Source: Fodinibius salicampi | GTDB lineage: Bacteria; Bacteroidota; Rhodothermia; Balneolales; Balneolaceae | Length of the DNA stretch: 64,000 bases | Reading direction: 5' to 3' | Assembly: GCF_039545095.1 (NCBI RefSeq) | Contig: NZ_BAABRS010000003.1 | Span: 1 to 64,000, forward strand | Part shown: positions 39,758 to 46,952 of the stretch, piece after piece | How the letters are laid out: every line of letters starts with the position of its first letter | How positions within the stretch are numbered: the first letter of the stretch is position 1 | Notes under the pieces: generated by a model | Databases searched by the model: none | The model's input: the letters and a program-made list of their open reading frames with translations, nothing else | What the model was told of the DNA's origin: nothing | Translations under genes and position numbers: made by a program

Positions 39758-40402
39758 ATGGAAAACCAATTTGATTTTATCGCAATAGAAGGCGTGATCG
39801 GAGTAGGTAAAACCTCCCTGGCAAAGTTGCTCTCCGAGCGACATAATGCCCGTCTGGTACTTGAACAGTTTAAAGACAATCCATTTCTACCCAAATTTTA
39901 TGAAGACCGTGAGCGATACGCTTTCCCGACCCAGATGGCCTTCCTGGCAAGCCGATTTCAACAACAACAGGATATGTTGAGCAAGGATTTGTTCCAGCAG
40001 ATGATTATTTCGGACTATATCTTCGAAAAGGACCGTATCTTTGCCCGGCTTAATTTAGGAGACGATGAGCTAGCACTCTATGATTCCATTTTTGACATCA
40101 TGACCGGAATTTCTGCCAAACCTGACCTGGTGATCTACCTGCAATCTTCCGTTGACCGTTTAATGCATAATATTCGTCAGCGCGACCGCGACTATGAACG
40201 ACATATTTCGCGCTCTTATCTTGAAGAACTAAGTGAAGCATATAATCACTTTTTCTACCACTACAATAAATCACCCCTGATGATCATTAACACTACAGAA
40301 GTTGATTTTGTAAATAACAAAAAACACTTAGATTATATAGACGAACAGATTTTTAATCAACCAATTCGTAGCAACACGCACATTCATATTATTCCTGATT
40401 AA
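39758..40402 (+). CDS. Deoxynucleoside kinase
   Basis: 214 residues from the ATG at 39758 (MENQFDFIAIEGVIGVGKTS); the longer open frame from 39665 overlaps folK and adds unrelated residues. P-loop IEGVIGVGKTSLAKLL, Glu/Arg substrate site region ISDYIFEKDRIFARLNL, and the lid IRQRDRDYERHISRSYLEEL match the dNK/dGK-dAK family that salvages deoxynucleosides. It is frequently fused or adjacent to folK in Bacteroidota. Substrate specificity (dA, dG or dC) is not assigned. Confidence 0.92.
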   Translation: MENQFDFIAIEGVIGVGKTSLAKLLSERHNARLVLEQFKDNPFLPKFYEDRERYAFPTQMAFLASRFQQQQDMLSKDLFQQMIISDYIFEKDRIFARLNLGDDELALYDSIFDIMTGISAKPDLVIYLQSSVDRLMHNIRQRDRDYERHISRSYLEELSEAYNHFFYHYNKSPLMIINTTEVDFVNNKKHLDYIDEQIFNQPIRSNTHIHIIPD

Positions 40403-40407
40403 TTGTA

Positions 40408-40671
40408 ATGATACGCACTCTCTTATTTTTAGTGCTGATGTATCTGCTTATCAAGATCATCAGTCGACTTTTTTTATCCCCGAAGTCTGCCAACAACTCG
40501 AAGAAAAGCTCGAGCTTTTTTTACCGGACGTTTCGTCAATTTCAGCAAAACCAACGCGACCAACAGAATCGGAATCCAAACCAAAAATCCGATAGGTTCG
40601 AAGAAATTGAGGAAGCAGAGTTTGAAGATATTACAGATGAAGACAGTTCTTCCTCCAAAAGGTCTGAATAA
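40408..40671 (+). CDS. Small DUF4834-like membrane protein
   Basis: 87 residues. One N-terminal membrane helix (MIRTLLFLVLMYLLIKIISR) is followed by a Ser/Asn/Gln-rich basic stretch (SSFFYRTFRQFQQNQRDQQN) and an acidic end (FEEIEEAEFEDITDEDSSSS). The arrangement 'helix plus short disordered charged tail ending in an acidic E-x-x-E-D motif' resembles DUF4834 proteins of Bacteroidota; function unknown. It starts 5 nt after the kinase, so it belongs to the dnaA-folBK operon. Confidence 0.65.
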   Translation: MIRTLLFLVLMYLLIKIISRLFLSPKSANNSKKSSSFFYRTFRQFQQNQRDQQNRNPNQKSDRFEEIEEAEFEDITDEDSSSSKRSE

Positions 40672-40736
40672 CGTCAGAACTTTGCTTATCTTTGAGAGAA
40701 CTTAATAAAATTTAACTTCGAAAGTGGCTACATCAC

Positions 40737-41282
40737 ATGAATTTTGAAGATCAGTTAGAAGAAGGATTATCCCTCCTCCATGAAGGAGATTATGATCATG
40801 CACTCGATATTTCACATCAACTCCAAAAAATGGAGCCAGAAACATCCGACGGTTATCATCTGGAAGGTATGGTTTTTCAGAAGCTCAACCAGTGGGAGAA
40901 AAGCATTGAAGCACTGGATAAAGCCATTAAACGCGATGAAGAAAAAAGTGGTTTTTATAATCTGCGTGGTTTCGCCCACCTGCAATTAGAAAACCTGGAA
41001 AACGCAAAAGAGGATTTCGATAAAGCAATAGATCTGGATGATTCCCCTGCCGCCCATCGAAACCTGGTACTCTATATGATTATGAGTGATCAAGGTAATG
41101 ATGCTATCAACTATCTTTTGGATCGCATTAAAAAGAATCCAAAAGATGTTGAAAACTGGATTTTAATGGGAGATCTGATGCAGCGCGCCGGACAAAGTGC
41201 CAAAGCCCGCACTTATTACGAGCAGGCAAAAAAGATGGACCCGGAAAATGAATATGTCAAAGAGCAGCTTGCTGAAATATAA
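40737..41282 (+). CDS. Tetratricopeptide-repeat protein
   Basis: 181 residues made of about five TPR units: LHEGDYDHALDISHQLQKME, LNQWEKSIEALDKAIKRD, LQLENLENAKEDFDKAIDLD, then a less regular unit, and SAKARTYYEQAKKMDPENEY. No signal peptide or enzyme domain; a protein-protein scaffold in the cytoplasm with unknown partners. It begins 65 nt after the DUF4834-like gene. It is the last host gene before the tRNA-Leu and the integrated element. Confidence 0.85.
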   Translation: MNFEDQLEEGLSLLHEGDYDHALDISHQLQKMEPETSDGYHLEGMVFQKLNQWEKSIEALDKAIKRDEEKSGFYNLRGFAHLQLENLENAKEDFDKAIDLDDSPAAHRNLVLYMIMSDQGNDAINYLLDRIKKNPKDVENWILMGDLMQRAGQSAKARTYYEQAKKMDPENEYVKEQLAEI

Positions 41283-41371
41283 TCAGCGAGTAACGAAACT
41301 TTTTTAACTATTTATACTTTCAAGTTTAGGTGAAAAAGTCCTATATTTGAAGCCTTCGAAAAATAACCCCT

Positions 41372-41456
41372 GCCCTGGTGGCGGAATTGGTAGACGCGCT
41401 GGCTTGAGGGGTCAGTTCCCATTTTGGGAGTGCTGGTTCGACTCCAGTCCAGGGCA
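41372..41456 (+). tRNA. tRNA-Leu (anticodon GAG), target of integration
   Basis: 85-nt class II tRNA: acceptor GCCCTGG/CCAGGGC, discriminator A, anticodon loop TTGAGGG in a CTGGC/GTCAG stem, long variable arm and T-arm GGTTCGACTCC. The gene is complete. Its last 14 nt lie within a 50-bp sequence repeated at 48351-48400, showing that an element has integrated here and restored the 3' end. Confidence 0.95.
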
Positions 41457-41492
41457 CCGAAACCCTTGTAAGTCTATGGCTTGCAAGGGTTT
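41443..41492 (+). repeat. attL: 50-bp direct repeat (left copy)
   Basis: Begins TCCAGTCCAGGGCACC inside the tRNA-Leu T-arm and acceptor, continues AAACCCTTGTAAGTCT, and ends TGGCTTGCAAGGGTTT. It is identical to 48351-48400 except at two positions (G/T after the first block, A/T after the second). Confidence 0.93.
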
Positions 41493-41498
41493 ATTTTT
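41460..41498 (+). terminator. Terminator of tRNA-Leu, lying inside the att repeat
   Basis: AAACCCTTGTAAG pairs with CTTGCAAGGGTTT (one G-T pair) around a 7-nt loop and is followed by ATTTTTT. It is a strong Rho-independent terminator directly behind the tRNA. Confidence 0.88.
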
Positions 41499-41500
41499 TC

Positions 41501-41525
41501 AGGTACAAATATTAGTACAAACAAA
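41501..41525 (+). repeat. GTACAAA double site just inside the left end
   Basis: AGGTACAAATATTAGTACAA followed by ACAAA: two GTACAAA words spaced 12 bp apart. The arrangement recurs in the same orientation inside the right end at 48217-48241 (22 of 25 bases identical). These are candidate recombinase or excisionase arm sites. Confidence 0.6.
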
Positions 41526-41701
41526 ATATTCTTTGTCAATCCAATTTTATTAATATTTTATAGATTATTGTAATAGGTGTTTTGCTCGAAGAGTAGTATT
41601 GATTCATTATTTTCAAACTGTAGGATAATATTATTTATAGTTATGTTTTTGTGTTATGACTATTTATTAAAAGCGCTGAAAACTAACTTTACTCCCAAAC
41701 A

Positions 41702-42421
41702 ATGGATAATTTTTTAGTTGCCAAATTTCAATTTGAAATCCGATATACATATATATTGGATTTTGAGAGCCATTATAAAAGCATTTTATCGCCCTACCTC
41801 AAATTTGCTTCTGGAATGCAAATACATGGTCAGGGAACAAGAAATGAATACATCAAATTATTATTTGAGGAAGATGGTTATAGTATTGATTGTCGGTGGG
41901 ATAGAATGGTCTTTGTGTATGAAGGTGAGATAAACAATTTAAAAAAGAACCAATCGGCACTTAATAAAATATTCTTTGAAATTTTTGATCAGATTTCCTC
42001 CCTGCAGTCATTTGGCAAAATTACAAACTATTTAATAGTCGCTAACGGTGTAAAATTAGTCGAAAATGAACATTTTGAAGAACTAGTTGAAAAATTTACT
42101 AGTCACTATCTAAGTGATTCAGCAAATGTTCACTTCGATGGTGATAACAAAGATTCAGCAATTATTGTTGAATACAACAAAGATGGAGTAGATGTAACTC
42201 AAAAGTTTGGTCCCTATAACTGTCAGAATGATATTGACAAACATGACTTATTGCCATTCAATATGGAGGAGGATACAAAACTTAAGAAAATGAATGGATT
42301 AATTATGCAGCTAAAATTTTTCGAAGAAACTGCTTTTATTAATTTCGATAAAACTACTGTATTAATAGAAGAAATGAATAATATCTTTCAAAAGTTCAAG
42401 CAAGAGACTGAAAAATTATGA
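41702..42421 (+). CDS. Element cargo protein A, unknown function
   Basis: Not recognised. 239 residues, no signal peptide or TM helix. An alpha/beta-looking N-terminal half (VAKFQFEIRYTYILDFESHY, SIDCRWDRMVFVYEGEI) is followed by a helical piece (SALNKIFFEIFDQISSLQSF), a second strand-rich half (KITNYLIVANGVKLV, VHFDGDNKDSAIIVEYNKDG) and a helical C-terminus. The duplicated strand-helix layout might be two related domains. It is the first gene of a three-gene operon; its last 4 nt (ATGA) overlap gene B, so the products are probably made together. AT-rich, like the rest of the element. Confidence 0.75.
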   Translation: MDNFLVAKFQFEIRYTYILDFESHYKSILSPYLKFASGMQIHGQGTRNEYIKLLFEEDGYSIDCRWDRMVFVYEGEINNLKKNQSALNKIFFEIFDQISSLQSFGKITNYLIVANGVKLVENEHFEELVEKFTSHYLSDSANVHFDGDNKDSAIIVEYNKDGVDVTQKFGPYNCQNDIDKHDLLPFNMEEDTKLKKMNGLIMQLKFFEETAFINFDKTTVLIEEMNNIFQKFKQETEKL

Positions 42422-42897
42422 GTAGATCTGAAATAAATACAAAAAAAATAGGTAACAAAACTCAAGAAACACCTGAAGATGATAATTTTGATTCAGAAAA
42501 TTATCCTACTTCTAAGGTTGAAAAAAATGTTTTGGATGATCAGGATAGTTTTTTTTCAAAAACATTTTTTAAAAGTACGTTTATAAATGAAAAATGGGAT
42601 GACCAATTATTTATTGATGGAGTTATAAATGCAATTGAGGATGAAGTAATCTTTGTTAATTGCTTAATGGACGAAGAAAACCAAATTTTTAAAGAAAAGG
42701 TTTTTCCCAAAGAGCTTTTGAAACACGTCCAAAATCTTGAAACTGATAAATACCTTAGAGTCAAAATAAGTTTTAAGGCAGGTTCAATGAGATACGACGT
42801 TTATGATGGTAAAGGCTTAAACATTAATCGAGAGGCTTTTGAAGCAAATCAAGTTTGGGACTCATTAAACGATTTTGAAATTGATGAACCCCAATAG
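42418..42897 (+). CDS. Element cargo protein B, unknown function
   Basis: Not recognised. 159 residues. The first 45 are polar and probably disordered (NTKKIGNKTQETPEDDNFDS). The remainder forms a small beta-rich domain (FIDGVINAIEDEVIFVNCLM, EKVFPKELLKHVQN, KYLRVKISFKAGSMRYDVYD) suggestive of an SH3/OB-like barrel with a helix insert. The C-terminus is acidic. It starts in the stop of gene A and ends 3 nt before the MBL-fold gene. It may be an adaptor between gene A and the hydrolase (inference). Confidence 0.75.
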   Translation: MSRSEINTKKIGNKTQETPEDDNFDSENYPTSKVEKNVLDDQDSFFSKTFFKSTFINEKWDDQLFIDGVINAIEDEVIFVNCLMDEENQIFKEKVFPKELLKHVQNLETDKYLRVKISFKAGSMRYDVYDGKGLNINREAFEANQVWDSLNDFEIDEPQ

Positions 42898-42900
42898 TGT

Positions 42901-43905
42901 ATGAGGATTATTTTTAAAAATGTTGGTCAAGGGGATTCAATTATCTTAGAGTGGCAGGATCAAAAAGAAGAAAAGAAAATTGGTATTGTAGATTGCAAGA
43001 AAGACTCATCATTTAATCCTGTTCTAGATCACATCAAAACCTCGAATACGAGTAGTATCAGTTTTATGATACTGAGCCATCCCCATTATGATCATTTTTC
43101 AGGTTTCCGTGAGTTACTTGATTATTGCGAATCCAATAAAATCACAATAGAAAGATTCTTATTAACCTGTTATCAAGATGTTGTTTATTTAAAATCCGCA
43201 TTGAAATCTCCTAGGTCCTTGAATGAACTTGGTAAACTTTTAGCAAAGGTTAAAGAATTTAGATGGAATAAAAACATAATTAAACATCTGACATATCTTG
43301 ATAGCGATACAAAAATATTACACTTGAATGACGAAATTACCTTAGAAACTTTATCACCTTCAACAGATGAGTTAGAATTTTTTGCGAATAAAAAATTTTC
43401 AGCCTCAGAGGAAAATCAGGATTCACAACCTTTCGGTAATTGGCTTTCAACTATTTTAAAATTAAAAGGTGATGACTGGTTAGTGTTACTTACATCTGAT
43501 GCAGAACAATCTGCTATCAAAAGAGTTGGACATGAGCACGAGAATGATAAACTAGCATCCAATCTTATACTATGTCAAGCCCCACACCATGGGTCTCTAA
43601 AGAACCACTCAAGCGAATTTTGGAGAAAACTAAAAAAGAGAGAACCTAAAGTAGCGTTTTCAGTAGGTAAAAACTCCTATAATCACCCTAATAAAAAAGT
43701 AATAAAAAAATTTCAGGATTATAGTTATGAAGTATTTGCGACAAATAGAGTCGGAGGATTAAAAAATGAATCATTAGATAACGACAACATACCAGATCGA
43801 CTTCTTATGAATATTGGTATCTATGACTCTCAAGAACAAAGAAATAAAGTTAACTCTCAAGATTTAGTGTTTAACATTACGAATGGCCTCGCAAAACCTA
43901 ACTAA
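42901..43905 (+). CDS. Metallo-beta-lactamase-fold hydrolase, ComEC-type
   Basis: 334 residues, soluble. Metal-binding HxHxDH is intact as H60-x-H62-x-D64-H65 (LSHPHYDHFSGF). The second ligand set is TSDAE with D200, and APHHGSLKNHSSEFW with H229/H230. The C-terminal VAFSVGKNSYNHPNKKV followed by YEVFATNRVGG parallels the 'S-G--N-YGHP---V---L---G--V--T---G' end of the ComEC/Rec2 nuclease-like domain. There are no transmembrane helices, so it is not a DNA-uptake channel. Likely a phosphodiesterase or nuclease acting with cargo proteins A and B. Family assignment is good; substrate and biological role are unknown. Confidence 0.88.
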   Translation: MRIIFKNVGQGDSIILEWQDQKEEKKIGIVDCKKDSSFNPVLDHIKTSNTSSISFMILSHPHYDHFSGFRELLDYCESNKITIERFLLTCYQDVVYLKSALKSPRSLNELGKLLAKVKEFRWNKNIIKHLTYLDSDTKILHLNDEITLETLSPSTDELEFFANKKFSASEENQDSQPFGNWLSTILKLKGDDWLVLLTSDAEQSAIKRVGHEHENDKLASNLILCQAPHHGSLKNHSSEFWRKLKKREPKVAFSVGKNSYNHPNKKVIKKFQDYSYEVFATNRVGGLKNESLDNDNIPDRLLMNIGIYDSQEQRNKVNSQDLVFNITNGLAKPN

Positions 43906-44092
43906 TGATGTATAAGAATTTCATTGTAATAACCTCTACAAACAACTTTATACAGTGAGTTATGGGACTATAAACAAGCCCAGGTAAGCCATTCCTTCCA
44001 ATTATAGCCCTAACCAACCATTCATAAGCTGTATAAAATTTCGGTCAAAATCCTTCATGTTCCCTCCTTTTCCGGACTGTGCACCAAAAAGA

Positions 44093-44122
44093 AAAGGAGT
44101 GCATCTCTCGACACACTCCTTT
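44093..44122. terminator. Bidirectional terminator between cargo operon and rep
   Basis: AAAGGAGTG (44093-44101) and CACTCCTTT (44114-44122), loop 12 nt, A-rich on the left and T-rich on the right. It lies between convergent genes ending at 43905 and 44162. The rest of the 255-nt gap holds no ORF. Confidence 0.8.
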
Positions 44123-44161
44123 ATTACTATTGACTGTAAAATGAATTAGATATAGTTATCC

Positions 44162-45046
44162 TTAAGAAATTGGGGAATTCTCTTCACAGTATAGCTTACT
44201 CCATAGAAAAGCTTTTATAATAAACTTTTTAGGTGCCCAAATTTCGATGCTACCGCCTTTGGCTACCTTGTCTGACATATACTTATTCTTCCGTTTAAGA
44301 TAACGGCTGAGAAGTCTCCTAAACCAAATGAGCTCTTTCCCTTCTAGCTTATCAGAAGCTATAAAATCTTCCCAACCTGTTGAAACTCCCCAATATCTCC
44401 CTTGATTTTTTAGCCTTTCCTCATCCTCTTTAGCCATATATTTTGAAACATAATAAACAACCTGTCGATACTCTTTAATCCTTTTACAATTAGTACCAGC
44501 TTTTAAATGTTTAAGATCTTTGATATCCCAATTCCGTTGAACTACTTCGAACCAATTTCGAGATGTCCATTTTTTTAATACCTCGATATTTATTTCATTT
44601 TCAAAATAGATCAACAAATGATAATGGGGAGCTCCCCTTTTTTGGGCTTCAAGCCTCCACAAATATTCAAGATTTCCAAAAGCTCTTTTTAACCTTTTAA
44701 AATAGGTATCCAAATCCCTCTTATACTCTTCTCTTTTCTCAGGATACTTTTCAGGATAAGTAAGAGTAATAAAAAAGGGATTGCTCTTATTTTCGTGATC
44801 AACACGATTTGTCTTTTTCAGTAACCGTAATTTTGACTTCCTAGAAAAATCTGTAATATCACCAGCTTCTCTAGTTGGTGGATTTTTGGGCTTAAAATGA
44901 TGGTGCTTACCGCAATGGTGTCTGTAAAATTTAAGCTGTGTTTTTTCCTTTCCAGAAAGACCACTAATATTCTCTTTGATAATACAGCTATTACCAATAA
45001 GCGTAATTTCAGCGTCCGCTAAATACCGATAATCTCGATTATGCAT
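44162..45046 (-). CDS. HUH-type rolling-circle replication initiator (Rep)
   Basis: 294 residues with the three motifs of HUH endonucleases in order: motif 1 FFITLTYP (91-98), motif 2 HYH at 141-143 within RGAPHYHLLIYF, and motif 3 VVYYVSKYMAK (196-206) with candidate nucleophiles Y199 and Y203. The two-tyrosine spacing (YxxxY) resembles phage/replication-type Reps (G2P and gpA-like). The N-terminal Cys/His cluster (YRHHCGKHHHFK, 41-52) may bind metal. It would nick a double-strand origin for replication of an excised circle. It starts 15 nt beyond the HTH gene and is probably co-transcribed. Confidence 0.82.
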   Translation of the reverse strand: MHNRDYRYLADAEITLIGNSCIIKENISGLSGKEKTQLKFYRHHCGKHHHFKPKNPPTREAGDITDFSRKSKLRLLKKTNRVDHENKSNPFFITLTYPEKYPEKREEYKRDLDTYFKRLKRAFGNLEYLWRLEAQKRGAPHYHLLIYFENEINIEVLKKWTSRNWFEVVQRNWDIKDLKHLKAGTNCKRIKEYRQVVYYVSKYMAKEDEERLKNQGRYWGVSTGWEDFIASDKLEGKELIWFRRLLSRYLKRKNKYMSDKVAKGGSIEIWAPKKFIIKAFLWSKLYCEENSPIS

Positions 45047-45061
45047 AATAGAACCCTCAGA

Positions 45062-45346
45062 TTACTCTTTAGGTTCTATCAAATTACTACGCAAATACTC
45101 CTCTATTCCCTCAGTCGGGTAAAGAATTCGATGCTTTTCCTGACTAAATGGGATCTTGTTTTTATCCCTCAGATATTGAATAGTGCGCCTAGACCAACCC
45201 GTAAGCTCCATGAGCTCATTGGTATTAATCCATTCTTTTCTTTTGGCCTTTCGTAAAAGAGAAGGAAGCTCTTTCTCCAGTAATTTTTTTACGGCAGCTT
45301 GTACTGTTTCATTCAGTTCTTCTTTGGAAGTGATGTAGGTTTCCAT
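45062..45346 (-). CDS. Small helix-turn-helix DNA-binding protein (excisionase/MerR-like)
   Basis: 94 residues. The C-terminal half has a winged-helix/MerR-like DNA-binding unit: EWINTNELMELTGWSRRTIQ followed by YLRDKNKIPFSQEKHRILYP. That is the Bacteroidota 'helix-turn-helix domain' form found beside rep and int genes on mobile elements. The N-terminus is an amphipathic helix. Likely acts as excisionase or as a repressor of its own operon. It lies directly downstream of a 7-bp inverted repeat. Confidence 0.82.
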   Translation of the reverse strand: METYITSKEELNETVQAAVKKLLEKELPSLLRKAKRKEWINTNELMELTGWSRRTIQYLRDKNKIPFSQEKHRILYPTEGIEEYLRSNLIEPKE

Positions 45347-45352
45347 AATTGA

Positions 45353-45381
45353 TGCGTTATTAGTTACAGTTGATTAACGCA
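45353..45381 (-). promoter_or_regulatory. Inverted repeat ahead of the HTH-rep genes (candidate operator)
   Basis: TGCGTTA (45353-45359) and TAACGCA (45375-45381), exact inverted copies with a 15-nt spacer, 7 nt upstream of the HTH start codon. The place and symmetry fit an autoregulatory operator. Confidence 0.4.
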
Positions 45382-45458
45382 CCAAAAAGTGAAAAAGGAA
45401 TTGAATATTTAAGAAGGGTTAACTCTTCAAAAGAAACATTAACTGTTCATTTTCCGTG

Positions 45459-46307
45459 TCAGTTCTTAAATAAAGCTTCATAAATTTCTTTGAATTTTTT
45501 CTCATGCCACTCGAAAACGAAACCTTTATCTTCATTTTCCTCATCTTTACCCCATTTTTCAAAATAATCTTCTTGTTCCAAAGCGTATTCGGTGGCTCTC
45601 TTAATTATTAATGACCCATCTTTTCTAAATAACTCTGAATCCTTTTTGTCTTTTCTATTTATTTCCAACAAGATTGTATAAATATCTCTAAAAAACTCTT
45701 CAGGTGTATTTGTACCTCTGGTCTCTTTCTTATCCAATAAGAAAGCTTCTAGCTCCCCTTTATTAATCTCAAGTTTCGGAACGCTTTTTGGATAATCTTC
45801 TGATATTAGTTTTTCTATTAAATAATTAATCGCTTTCATTTGGTGATATAACTTATCAGCTATATACCGTTTTTTATAAGCTAATGGCACTTGATACAAT
45901 AACCCTTTATTACTTTTCTGATCTGTAACTTTTAAATACTCTTTTAATTTTTCCTGGAGTCTTTCCCTATCCATTGCACCAATATTAAAATCACCAATAG
46001 TATATTTAGAAAAGGTTAATTTAGATGCAATTGAGATCTCGCTGTAAAGAGCATCTATATTTGTTTTGGAGTCTATTTCAAAATCTGGTTGCAGAATGTC
46101 ACTAATCATTTGAGAAAATAGCTCTAATTCATCTTTTAATGAATCAAGCTTATTATCAATTTCGATTCTCATCTGAGAAAGGGAAGAAAAAGCTTTCAAA
46201 ACTCCATCTTTTTCAGCCAATTCTTCATACTTATTAGCAAACTGTTCATACCACGTTTTAAAATGATATTTTTGTCCTTGAAATTGAAGAGATTGATCGT
46301 ATTCCAC
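45459..46307 (-). CDS. Element protein of unknown function, largely helical
   Basis: Not recognised. 282 residues, highly charged, predicted mostly alpha-helical with coiled-coil-like segments (MRIEIDNKLDSLKDELELFS, RERLQEKLKEYLKV, LYHQMKAINYLIEKLISEDY). It has an acidic C-terminus (EKWGKDEENEDKGF and KKFKEIYEALFKN). There is no signal peptide and no catalytic motif noticed. It lies between the repeat region (its 5' side) and the HTH-rep genes, all on one strand. Candidate roles are an accessory replication protein or a repeat-binding partition protein; both are guesses from position. Confidence 0.7.
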   Translation of the reverse strand: MEYDQSLQFQGQKYHFKTWYEQFANKYEELAEKDGVLKAFSSLSQMRIEIDNKLDSLKDELELFSQMISDILQPDFEIDSKTNIDALYSEISIASKLTFSKYTIGDFNIGAMDRERLQEKLKEYLKVTDQKSNKGLLYQVPLAYKKRYIADKLYHQMKAINYLIEKLISEDYPKSVPKLEINKGELEAFLLDKKETRGTNTPEEFFRDIYTILLEINRKDKKDSELFRKDGSLIIKRATEYALEQEDYFEKWGKDEENEDKGFVFEWHEKKFKEIYEALFKN

Positions 46308-46325
46308 TATGATTCTCTTTTGGAT

Positions 46326-46809
46326 TAATCTTATTTTGACCGGCTTTTACCGTGTTATTTTGGTGTAATATTACTTAATTTTTCCGGGCTCAAACAAAAC
46401 TGACCGAGTTTCCCAAGTAGTTATAAGTGATATACTCCTTATCAATAAAGCATTTTCCCGGTCAATTTTATTTAAAGCCGGGCTAAAGCATTTCTATTTA
46501 GAAAATCACTTCCCGTTTCATTTTATCCTTTTACCGAGTCAAAAGTAAACGCACTCGGATCTTCCGGGTTCAAATAAAACTGACCGAGCTTTCCAAGTAG
46601 AAAAAGTGATATACTCCTTATCAATAAAGCTTTTTCTCGGTCAACTTTATTTAAAGCCGTGCTTAAGTGTTTCTATTTAGAGAACCGCCTCCCGTTTCAT
46701 TTTATCCATTTTACCGAGTCAGAAGTAAATGCACTCGGTTTTTTCCGGTCAGAATTGCCTAAACAACAATCAGACGCTTTTCTATCGGTCAGATTTATTT
46801 AGACACGGA
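46326..46809. repeat. Repeat region: two 180-bp tandem copies plus seven short CGGTCA-TTTATTT motifs
   Basis: Copy 1 at 46382-46561 and copy 2 at 46562-46740 match at roughly 85-90% by eye. Within and around them a motif of about 25 bp recurs: CGGTCA, two bases, TTTATTT, then A and CCGG-like. Forward copies are near 46457, 46636, 46745 and 46785; inverted copies end near 46343, 46408 and 46588. Some copies are palindromic at their ends (CCCGG/CCGGG). Each 180-bp unit ends in a CCGAGT/ACTCGG hairpin (46533-46558, 46713-46739), the second followed by a T-run. No ORF. Candidate replication origin iterons or protein-binding array. Confidence 0.75.
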
Positions 46810-46952
46810 TTTTCAATACTATCCGTCACTTATTGAGAAGCTTTCACCAAAAATACTTTTAAAGGTTTTTGAGAACGGAAAAGTTTATTCCTAACTCAAT
46901 TTCAATTGAACCATGAATTTACAATACTAAAACGTTAACTAACTCTTGTCTG

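Noticed and set aside
41347-41553. Open frame over tRNA-Leu and attL, and a similar one at 48228-48479 over attR
   Set aside because: The shared peptide NPCKS(M/L)ACKG comes from the duplicated tRNA-terminator repeat, not from a gene.
42901-43905. Metallo-beta-lactamase as an antibiotic-resistance gene
   Set aside because: No signal peptide, and motifs (APHHGS, SVGxNSYNHP) match the ComEC-type hydrolase group, not class B beta-lactamases.
46382-46740. CRISPR-like array
   Set aside because: Repeat units are 180 bp with only two copies, motifs alternate in orientation and there are no spacers or cas genes. The 75-bp repeats at 28162-28917 are coding.
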